This document shows positions 26,272 through 32,702 of a stretch of DNA of 37,098 bases, piece after piece. Numbering within the stretch: position 1 is the first letter of the stretch; each line of letters begins with the position of its first letter. Both the position numbers and the translations under genes were made by a program. The stretch comes from JAAZGD01 sp034003765 (GTDB taxonomy: Bacteria > Bacillota > Clostridia > Peptostreptococcales > Anaerovoracaceae): positions 1 through 37,098 of the forward strand of contig JAVEXZ010000017.1 of assembly GCA_034003765.1 (NCBI GenBank), read 5' to 3'. A model generated the notes under the pieces. That model made no database searches. It worked only from the letters and a program-made list of their open reading frames with translations, and had not been told where the DNA came from.

Positions 26272-26379
26272 TATGAACTCTGCAAGGCTGACCTCCAAGT
26301 CACCCCCTGCGTTAGACTACTTGTCGGGTGAGGTGGAACTTTACATCTGGGTCTAATATGTTTATACTTAGAGGGTATA

Positions 26380-26546
26380 TAAGTTTGGCAATAGTATAAT
26401 TATTAAAGCCCTATCTAAGCTTGGCAATAGTATAATTATTAAAGCTCTATCTAAGCTTGGCAAAAGTACAACTATTAAAGCCTATCTAAGCTTGGCAAAA
26501 GTATAATTACTAAAGCCCTATCTAAGCTTGGCAAAAGTATAATTGT
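26380..26546. repeat. 36-bp tandem array (about 4.6 copies) upstream of the cysteine genes
   Basis: Copies start at 26380, 26416, 26452 (35 bp), 26487 and 26523 (partial). Each begins TAAGCTTGGCAA (TAAGTTTGGCAA in the first) and ends with a CCTATC-like stretch. All but the third carry TATAAT, where the third has TACAAC. The copies differ at only a few positions, which indicates recent expansion. The array ends about 60 bp before the small membrane-protein gene and just before the predicted promoter. Confidence 0.92.
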
Positions 26547-26548
26547 GG

Positions 26549-26579
26549 TTGCAAATCAGCTTCAAGGGGTATGTATAAT
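26549..26579 (+). promoter_or_regulatory. Possible promoter of the small-protein/cysK/cysE operon
   Basis: TTGCAA (26549-26554) and TATAAT (26574-26579) are separated by 19 bp, longer than optimal, with TG directly before the -10. It is the gene-proximal TATAAT in a region where the upstream repeats also carry this hexamer. Confidence 0.45.
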
Positions 26580-26605
26580 TAATCGAATTCAAAAGGAGGA
26601 AAAGC

Positions 26606-26791
26606 ATGCCAATTATTGCGCTCGCACTGGTATTACTTGTAAGTTTTGTTGTCTATTACTTTTTTGTCAGCAATTCCTCTCTATATACCAGTGAAAGACC
26701 TAAAAAGAATGACCCCTTCAAGGTTATCTACCTACCTGAAGACTTAGAGGCAGAAAAAGAAAGAAGAAAAAAAGAAGATGAGAATAGCTGA
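26606..26791 (+). CDS. Small single-span membrane protein, unknown function
   Basis: I do not recognise this 61-residue protein. Residues about 3-22 form one strongly hydrophobic helix (IIALALVLLVSFVVYYFFV). The remainder is hydrophilic, with a proline/lysine segment and a charged end rich in Glu, Lys and Arg, probably cytoplasmic by the positive-inside rule. A perfect AAAAGGAGGAAAA RBS precedes the ATG, and the 3' end overlaps cysK by 14 bp, so it appears translated and coupled to cysK. Co-operonic position suggests, but does not show, a link to cysteine metabolism or to a membrane partner. Confidence 0.75.
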   Translation: MPIIALALVLLVSFVVYYFFVSNSSLYTSERPKKNDPFKVIYLPEDLEAEKERRKKEDENS

Positions 26792-27707
26792 TTCTGTTAG
26801 AAACACAATTGGAAACACACCATTAATAGAATTGCGAAAAGTGGAAGACCATCTTGGAAATTCTATTCGTGTTTTAGGAAAGGTAGAAGCATTTAATCCT
26901 GGAGGTAGTGCAAAAGATAGACCTGTATTATCAATGATTGAAGAGGCTGAAAAGGCGGGTCTCCTAAAAGCAGGGGCTAGTTTGGTTGAACCCACAAGCG
27001 GTAACACGGGAGCAGCCCTGGCAGCAATTGGAGCCAGCAAGGGCTATTCTGTTGTTTTAACCATGCCTGAAACCATGAGCTTAGAGAGAAGACAAATCCT
27101 TAAGGCTTATGGGGCCTCCCTTGTACTAACTGATGGAGCTAAGGGTATGAAAGGGGCTATAGAAAAAGCCCAAGAGATAGTTGAACAAACACCAGGAGCT
27201 TTCATGCCAAGTCAGTTTACAAATCCGGCAAATCCCAAAGCTCATTTTGAAACTACAGGTCCTGAGATATGGGAAGCAACTGATGGGAAAGTGGATATTT
27301 TTGTGGCAGGTATTGGCACCGGAGGAACTATTACTGGTGTTGGTGAATACTTGAAAAGCCGAAATCCCCAGATACAAATAATAGGTGTTGAACCATATGC
27401 TAGCCAAGTTCTTAGTGGAGGCAAAGCCGGCCCTCACGGCATACAAGGTATTGGTGCGGGATTTGTACCTGATATATTAAAGATGGAAGTAATTGACGAG
27501 ATTATTCCCATTAAAGAGGAAGAAGCCTATGCTAATGGTCGTTTTTTAGCTAAAGAAGAGGGTCTTCTTGTTGGTATTTCATCGGGAGCGGCTTTAGCAG
27601 CAGCCCTAGTTGTAGGAAAGAGACTGGAGAACAAAGCTAAGCTAATAGTAGTTTTGCTTCCGGATACAGGAGAACGATACTTATCTACATTATTATTTAA
27701 GGAATAG
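26778..27707 (+). CDS. cysK: Cysteine synthase (O-acetylserine thiol-lyase)
   Basis: CysK makes cysteine from O-acetylserine and sulfide with PLP. The 309-residue fold-type II enzyme shows the PLP lysine in NPGGSAKDRP (Lys46), the substrate loop PTSGNTGAALA, the phosphate-binding GIGTGGTITGVGEYL and the C-terminal GISSGAALAAAL. The common family sequence at the PLP site is GGSVKDR; Ala replaces Val here, a conservative change. It overlaps the small membrane gene and is followed 14 bp later by cysE, which makes its substrate. In many bacteria CysK and CysE form the cysteine synthase complex through the CysE C-terminus. Confidence 0.94.
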   Translation: MRIADSVRNTIGNTPLIELRKVEDHLGNSIRVLGKVEAFNPGGSAKDRPVLSMIEEAEKAGLLKAGASLVEPTSGNTGAALAAIGASKGYSVVLTMPETMSLERRQILKAYGASLVLTDGAKGMKGAIEKAQEIVEQTPGAFMPSQFTNPANPKAHFETTGPEIWEATDGKVDIFVAGIGTGGTITGVGEYLKSRNPQIQIIGVEPYASQVLSGGKAGPHGIQGIGAGFVPDILKMEVIDEIIPIKEEEAYANGRFLAKEEGLLVGISSGAALAAALVVGKRLENKAKLIVVLLPDTGERYLSTLLFKE

Positions 27708-27721
27708 GGGATAAAGGGTTA

Positions 27722-28387
27722 ATGGGGAAAATCAGGGATGACTTAAATTCAATTAAAAAGAGGGATCCAGCTTGCAGAAATAGCTTAGAGGTTATTTTTT
27801 TGTATTCTGGTTTTCATGCTCTCTTTTATCACAGAATTGCCCACAAGTTTTACAAAGCACATATGTTTTTTATAGCCCGGGCTATATCTCAGTTTGCCCG
27901 TTGGTTGACTGGGATTGAAATCCATCCTGGAGCTAGCATAGGAAGGGGACTCTTTATAGACCATGGCAGCGGAGTGGTAATTGGCGAAACCACAGAGATA
28001 GGGGATTATTGTACATTATACCAAGGGGTTACCTTGGGAGGCACAGGAATAGTTCACGGCAAACGACACCCCACATTAGGGAATGATGTTTTAGTTGGAG
28101 CTGGTGCCAAAGTATTAGGTCCTTTTAAGGTAGGAGATCATGCTAAGATTGCTGCAGGTGCTGTAGTTCTTAGCGAAGTACCACCCTATGCCACTGCAGT
28201 TGGGGTCCCTGCCCAAATTCTATGTGGCTTCGCTATGGACCCTAATGGAACTAGGCAAGGCAATGAAGATGTGGATCAGATCAATATCCAAGATCCAATC
28301 ATGCTCGAAATATGTCGACTGCAAGAACAGCTTGAAAGGCTGGAAGGAAAGCTTAAAACCCTTGAAAAAAACAGCGATTCTCAGTAA
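27722..28387 (+). CDS. cysE: Serine O-acetyltransferase
   Basis: CysE acetylates L-serine with acetyl-CoA to give O-acetylserine for CysK. The 221-residue protein has the short N-terminal helical domain typical of Gram-positive CysE (with FYSGFHALFYHRIAH-like residues about 24-40) and a left-handed beta-helix of hexapeptide repeats, including IHPGASIGRGLFIDHGSGVV and GETTEIGDYCTLYQGVTLGG with the catalytic His/Asp region. The C-terminus is a charged coiled-coil-like extension (EQLERLEGKLKTLEKNS) and does not end in Ile, the residue that CysK usually grips in the complex, so complex formation is uncertain. A bidirectional terminator separates it from ileS. Confidence 0.93.
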   Translation: MGKIRDDLNSIKKRDPACRNSLEVIFLYSGFHALFYHRIAHKFYKAHMFFIARAISQFARWLTGIEIHPGASIGRGLFIDHGSGVVIGETTEIGDYCTLYQGVTLGGTGIVHGKRHPTLGNDVLVGAGAKVLGPFKVGDHAKIAAGAVVLSEVPPYATAVGVPAQILCGFAMDPNGTRQGNEDVDQINIQDPIMLEICRLQEQLERLEGKLKTLEKNSDSQ

Positions 28388-28478
28388 ATATTTGGAGACA
28401 TATTCAGAGCTTATAAGAGGGATTAATGCTTATTCTTTTTGAGTAAATCCCATCAAATACAATTTAAGGGATAAAATT

Positions 28479-28528
28479 AAAAAAGTGATGAAGATATTAT
28501 TAGCCATTAATCTATCCATCACTTTTTT
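28479..28528 (+). terminator. Bidirectional terminator between cysE and ileS
   Basis: AAAAAAGTGATG (28479-28490) pairs perfectly with CATCACTTTTTT (28517-28528) across a 26-nt loop. Because A and T runs flank both arms, it can end transcripts from either strand, which suits the converging cysE and ileS genes. Confidence 0.85.
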
Positions 28529-28585
28529 GTTTTTTTAGGTATTATAGAATTGGGTCTCCGAAAGAATCCCTGTTGTTAGCCTATC

Positions 28586-31500
28586 TTATATCCGTTCTAC
28601 TGAAATTCCTGTTTTGTGGCCATTCAAATCTGCTTCTTCCAGAGTGTCAGTGGAAGGTAATATTTCACGAGCAAGAGTTTCTTTCATAATGTAATCTCTG
28701 TGGAAATCCACTGCTTCTTGAACATCCTTGTCTGCAGAAATGTAAATTTTAATCCTATCCATCATCTCAAAGTCATTTTGTTTACGCATTTGTTGAACCT
28801 TGGAAATCAACTCTCTTGCTAGGCCCTCCTGTATCAAGCCAGGACTTAGGCTTGTGTCTAATATAGTGAAAACACCGTTCTCCATGGCCACAGAGAATCC
28901 TTCTTTGGCTTCGATTCTTACGTCCACATATGATTTATCAATGGTAAAGTCTTGGCCTTCTAAGGATATAGTAATGGTTTCGTTAGACTCCAATTCCTTT
29001 ACGAAGGCCTTAGGTTCAAGTTGGTTTAAGTAGCCAGCAAAGGCCTTTATCTTTGGGCCAAAGCTTGGGCCCGCAAGCTTAAATTCTGGCTTCAAACTAA
29101 AGTTCATAAATGCATCTAAATCATTCTCAAAAGAAACCTCTTTGACATTGAGCTCCTCCATAAGAAGGGGAGTTAAGTCAGAGATAAGAGATTCATACTG
29201 TCCGTCTACAAGAATATTAGGAAGAGGCTGTCTTACTTTAATTCTTTCTTTTTCTCTGATACCTCTACCTAGACTTACCAGATTTCTTACCAAGTCCATT
29301 CTTTGCTCTACATTCTTATCCAACAAATCTGGGTTTCCTTGGGGGAAGAATGATATATGTACTGAATCTTCTCCACTTAGCTTTGTATATATTTCATCTG
29401 CTATAAAAGGTGCAAAAGGTGCGGTTAGCTGACACACTCCCAAGAGCATTTCGTAGGTTGTTGCATAAACACTTTTTTTGTCCTGGGTCATTCCTTCTGT
29501 ATAAAAGCGTCTTCGAGCTCTTCTGATAAACCAGTTAGAAAGATCTTCAGAAACAAATTCTTGGATCTTTCGAACAGATTTCATATGGTCGTATTTGTTC
29601 ATGTCTTCAGTGACATCAAGAACAAGCTGGTTATACTTGCTTACAATCCAACGGTCTAGTTCTGGGCGATCCTTATACTCTACAAAAATATTTGCAGGAT
29701 CTATCTGGTCTTGGTTGGAGTAAAGAACAAAGAAATTATACACATTCCTTAGGGTTCCGAAGAACTTGCTGTTAACTTCTTTTAGGGCCTCTTCATCAAA
29801 CTTAGTAGGTGACCAGGCGGGAGAACTATATAAAAGATACCATCTAGTGGCATCAGCTCCGTATCGATCAAACATCACAAAGGGATCAACAGTGTTGCCT
29901 TTGCTTTTGCTCATTTTTTTGCCTTCTTTATCCAAAATTAAGTCGTTAACCAAAACATTTCTATAGGGGGCCTGCTTCTTTATAAATGTTGAAATTGCCA
30001 TTAGGGAATAGAACCAACCTCTTGTTTGGTCAATACCTTCGCAAATAAAATCAGCTGGGAAAAGTTCTTGGTCAAATATATCTGCATTTTCAAATGGATA
30101 ATGCCATTGTGCGAAAGGCATTGCTCCTGAGTCAAACCAACAGTCCATAACTTCTGGGATTCTTTCCATTGTACTATTACATTTAGGACATGTTAGGTGG
30201 ACGTCATCAACGTATGGCCTATGGAGTTCAATATCAATTGAAATATCTTCTTGTGCCTTATCTTTTAGCTCTTGACGGCTTGAAATACATTCTAAATGGC
30301 CGCACTCACAACGCCAAATAGGGATAGGAGTTCCCCAGTATCTATTCCTTGAAATAGCCCAATCCTTTACTTCTTCAAGCCAGTTACCAAATCTCTTTTC
30401 TCCGACAAAATCTGGGAACCAGTTTACACTGTTGTTGTTGGCAACTAGTTCTTCTCGAAGCTTTGTCATTTCGATATACCAGCTAGGCTTAGCATAGTAT
30501 ATTAAAGGTGTGGTGCAACGCCAGCAGTGAGGATAATTATGGCTTATTTTTTCCTTGGAAAAAACCTTGTCTCCTTCAGCCAAGTATTTTACGATGTCAA
30601 CTTCCAATCCTTCATCCATCACAAAACGACCTGCCCATGGAGTTGTGGTATATTCCCCTTCTTCATTTACTGGTTTTACAACAGGTAGGTCATATTTTCT
30701 ACCAGTATTATAGTCGTCTTCACCAAAGGCAGGGGCTGTATGAACAATTCCAGTACCATCTTCAATAGTTACATATTCTCCCAAGGTCACAAAGAAAGCC
30801 TTCTTTGTTGGGTCAACTTCAACAAAGGGCATTAGTTGTTCATACTCAAGGTTTTCAAGGGCATCACCCTTCATTTCTTCTAATACCTGGTAATTTCCTT
30901 CACCTAATATTTTATCCGCTAGGGCTTTGGCCAGATAAACAACTTGGCCTGGAGAATTTGGTGCGCTATCCTTTAAGCGAGCTTTTATATAGTCGATTTT
31001 AGGACCTACTGTTAGAGCTACATTTGAAGCTAGAGTCCAAGGAGTTGTTGTCCATGCTAGAAAATATTCGTCTGCATCTCGTCTCTTAAATTTTGCGGTT
31101 ATGGTAAGAACCTTAACATCCTTATAGCCTTGGGCAACCTCGTGAGAGGCTAGGCCAGTTCCACATCTTGGGCAGTAGGGTAGAATTTTATGGCCCTCAT
31201 AAATCAGCTCACCCTTAAAGAATTCGCTGATAATCCACCAACAAGATTCGATATAGTCATTATCCAAGGTAATGTAAGGGTCATCCATATCAATCAGAAA
31301 ACCCATACGTTCAGTCATTTGTCGCCAAAGGCCCTCATACTTAAAGACGGATTCTTTACACTTTTCATTAAAAGCTTCCATGCCATAATCTTCAATATCC
31401 TGCTTCCCTGTTAGTTTTAGCTGCTTTTCAACTTCAATTTCCACGGGAAGTCCATGGGTGTCCCAACCAGCTTTACGTTTTACCTTAAATCCTTGCATAG

Positions 31501-31714
31501 TCTTATAGCGGCAAACAGAGTCCTTTAGAGTTCTTGCCATAACATGGTGGATACCAGGATGGCCGTTAGCCGTAGGTGGGCCTTCATAGAAAACAAAAGG
31601 AGGATATCCTTCTCTTGTTGTTACACATTTTTCAAGTAGGTTTTCATCCTTCCACTTTTTTGCTTGGTCTAGTTGTACTTGAGCAATAGGCTCTTCCGAT
31701 AAGTGTTGAAACAT
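28586..31714 (-). CDS. ileS: Isoleucyl-tRNA synthetase, type 2 (eukaryote-like)
   Basis: IleRS charges tRNA-Ile and edits misactivated valine. The 1042-residue class I enzyme shows the HIGH-equivalent in GPPTANGHPGIHH (residues 45-57), the tRNA-synthetase fragment GWDTHGLPVEIEVEK, a large CP1 editing domain (about 190-390), Cys pairs in CPRCG and CPKC, and KMSKS (600-604). The HIGH-region form, the length and the absence of the C-terminal zinc ribbon of type 1 enzymes point to the IleRS2 group, which is generally insensitive to mupirocin; that phenotype is inferred. The gene has an Ile T-box leader and a consensus promoter upstream, and a terminator shared with cysE downstream. Confidence 0.96.
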   Translation of the reverse strand: MFQHLSEEPIAQVQLDQAKKWKDENLLEKCVTTREGYPPFVFYEGPPTANGHPGIHHVMARTLKDSVCRYKTMQGFKVKRKAGWDTHGLPVEIEVEKQLKLTGKQDIEDYGMEAFNEKCKESVFKYEGLWRQMTERMGFLIDMDDPYITLDNDYIESCWWIISEFFKGELIYEGHKILPYCPRCGTGLASHEVAQGYKDVKVLTITAKFKRRDADEYFLAWTTTPWTLASNVALTVGPKIDYIKARLKDSAPNSPGQVVYLAKALADKILGEGNYQVLEEMKGDALENLEYEQLMPFVEVDPTKKAFFVTLGEYVTIEDGTGIVHTAPAFGEDDYNTGRKYDLPVVKPVNEEGEYTTTPWAGRFVMDEGLEVDIVKYLAEGDKVFSKEKISHNYPHCWRCTTPLIYYAKPSWYIEMTKLREELVANNNSVNWFPDFVGEKRFGNWLEEVKDWAISRNRYWGTPIPIWRCECGHLECISSRQELKDKAQEDISIDIELHRPYVDDVHLTCPKCNSTMERIPEVMDCWFDSGAMPFAQWHYPFENADIFDQELFPADFICEGIDQTRGWFYSLMAISTFIKKQAPYRNVLVNDLILDKEGKKMSKSKGNTVDPFVMFDRYGADATRWYLLYSSPAWSPTKFDEEALKEVNSKFFGTLRNVYNFFVLYSNQDQIDPANIFVEYKDRPELDRWIVSKYNQLVLDVTEDMNKYDHMKSVRKIQEFVSEDLSNWFIRRARRRFYTEGMTQDKKSVYATTYEMLLGVCQLTAPFAPFIADEIYTKLSGEDSVHISFFPQGNPDLLDKNVEQRMDLVRNLVSLGRGIREKERIKVRQPLPNILVDGQYESLISDLTPLLMEELNVKEVSFENDLDAFMNFSLKPEFKLAGPSFGPKIKAFAGYLNQLEPKAFVKELESNETITISLEGQDFTIDKSYVDVRIEAKEGFSVAMENGVFTILDTSLSPGLIQEGLARELISKVQQMRKQNDFEMMDRIKIYISADKDVQEAVDFHRDYIMKETLAREILPSTDTLEEADLNGHKTGISVERI

Positions 31715-31732
31715 TATATTTTCCCTTTCAAA

Positions 31733-31955
31733 TAAAAAATCCCTAACGCATAGGCGCTAGGGACGATATATAACCGCGGTACCACCCTAGTTGTTCGGTA
31801 CAAAAACCAAACCACTTAATTGACTCATGAACTCGGGATTGATATTCAGTGCTTGGTCTTCCACCTGCTTCTCAGCTTTTTGCAGGTTCTCTGTAAGGAA
31901 GAGGGTCAAGACTTACTAGGATCCGTCAATGTTCTCTATTAAATTGTTTTGCAAC
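31733..31955 (-). promoter_or_regulatory. Isoleucine T-box riboswitch in the ileS leader
   Basis: On the minus strand the conserved T-box AGGGTGGTACCGCG lies at 31788-31775. It is followed by a terminator hairpin, CCCTAGCGC/GCGTTAGGG (31762-31754 and 31749-31741), and a run of T (to about 31734), just before the ileS RBS. Upstream, the stem I region contains GAATATCAATCCC with an ATC (Ile) codon at 31843-31841 in the expected specifier position. Uncharged tRNA-Ile would stabilise the antiterminator and turn on ileS. Confidence 0.95.
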
Positions 31956-31961
31956 ACTGCT

Positions 31962-31990
31962 ATTCTAAGTTAAAGTGGCCTTAATGTCAA
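31962..31990 (-). promoter_or_regulatory. Consensus sigma-A promoter for ileS
   Basis: Read on the minus strand: TTGACA (31990-31985), a 17-bp spacer and TAGAAT (31967-31962). Transcription would start near 31955, immediately before the T-box. This is the closest match to consensus in the window. Confidence 0.85.
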
Positions 31991-31997
31991 GAAAATT

Positions 31998-32077
31998 CAC
32001 CAAACACAGACTTTGTAATCACCAAACACAGACTTTGTAATCACCAAACACAGACTTTGTAATCACCAAACACAGAC
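31998..32077. repeat. 22-bp tandem repeat, 3.6 copies, upstream of the ileS promoter
   Basis: The unit CACCAAACACAGACTTTGTA plus AT is repeated exactly at 31998, 32020 and 32042, and 14 bases of a fourth copy start at 32064. The identical copies indicate recent duplication. The array begins 8 bp upstream of the ileS -35 box. Confidence 0.95.
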
Positions 32078-32140
32078 ATCGTTTCTAACTCGGTTCATCA
32101 AAACTAGACATGGCTATGAAAAGTAAATATGAACAGTGGG

Positions 32141-32262
32141 TGACATACTCCCACCACTTATAGAAGTGGGGGCTTCTCCTTCGAGTAGCCTATCGGCTAC
32201 AGCATAAGAGAGCTATCCCCGTGTGCCCCACGGTAATATTGCTACTAGGCAAGCAGTATATC
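32141..32262 (-). mobile_element. IS200/IS605-family right-end remnant, shaped like an orphan TnpB omegaRNA scaffold
   Basis: Read on the minus strand, the segment carries a series of hairpins: TTGC/GCAA, CCGTG/CACGG (32233-32219), GTAGCC/GGCTAC with loop GATA (32200-32185) and CCACTT/AAGTGG (32169-32154). It ends in GGTGGGAGTATGTCAC (32156-32141). From memory, AGAAGCCCCCACTTCTATAA followed by GTGGTGGGAGTATGTCAC is the widespread right end of IS605-type elements, where the 3' part of the tnpB guide RNA is encoded. No tnpA or tnpB frame is present on either side, so this is a solo end or decayed copy. Any guide segment would lie at 32140 and below. Confidence 0.65.
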
Positions 32263-32400
32263 GGGAGTTTTCATGGAAAAAGGGAGAAAAGGGGAAGAAT
32301 TGGGACAATTCAAAAAAAGCATCTCTAAACAATCGATAAATTTGTGAAATATAACAAAGTTTTCCTTGTAAAATCCACCCCTTAATGCTAAGATATATTA

Positions 32401-32654
32401 TTGTCAATTTATAATAGCTCGATAATAGCTCGATAATAGCTCGATAATAGCTCGATAATAGCTCGANNNNNNNNNNNNNNNNNNNNNNNNNNNNNNNNNN
32501 NNNNNNNNNNNNNNNNNNNNNNNNNNNNNNNNNNNNNNNNNNNNNNNNNNNNNNNNNNNNNNNNNNATAATAGCTCGATAATAGCTCGATAATAGCTCGA
32601 TAATAGCTCGATAATAGCTCGACAATAGCTCGACAATAGCTCGACAATTGACAA
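32401..32654. repeat. 11-bp tandem array bounded by inverted repeats, upstream of argG
   Basis: ATAATAGCTCG is repeated five times before the gap (from 32411) and five times after it (from 32567), then twice as ACAATAGCTCG (32622, 32633). Because 11 is not a multiple of 3, the repeat opens long spurious frames. TTGTCAATT (32401-32409) and AATTGACAA (32646-32654) bound the array as a perfect 9-bp inverted repeat, extended imperfectly by ATATTAT-like sequence. The stretch 32263-32398 to its left contains nothing I recognise. Confidence 0.95.
32467..32566. other. Assembly gap (100 N) inside the 11-bp array
   Basis: Exactly 100 N with the same 11-bp repeat on both sides; the array length is therefore unknown. 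Confidence 0.98.
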
Positions 32655-32702
32655 ATGATAATATTTAAATATGGCAAAGCGCCAGGAGAGGAGGCCTGTA
32701 AA

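Noticed and set aside
26281..26345. GGGTGAGGTGGAAC looking like a T-box motif before the cysteine genes
   Set aside because: It differs from AGGGTGGNACCGCG, has no CCGCG core, no terminator hairpin with a T-run after it, and no recognisable stem I; the real T-box in the window is the ileS one.
32105..32133. Plus-strand promoter-like TAGACA-17-TATGAA near the IS605 remnant
   Set aside because: The -10 is poor and no gene follows in that direction; the similarity to the rpsO promoter (AAACTAGACAT shared) is short and may be chance.
32274..32345. Short plus-strand frame of about 23 residues starting MEKGRKGEELG
   Set aside because: It has a GGGAG upstream, but it is very short, low in complexity and next to repeat and mobile-element debris; there is not enough to call a gene.
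31998..32654. Repeat arrays considered as a CRISPR
   Set aside because: The repeats abut directly without unique spacers of constant size, the units are 11 or 22 bp, and there are no cas genes.
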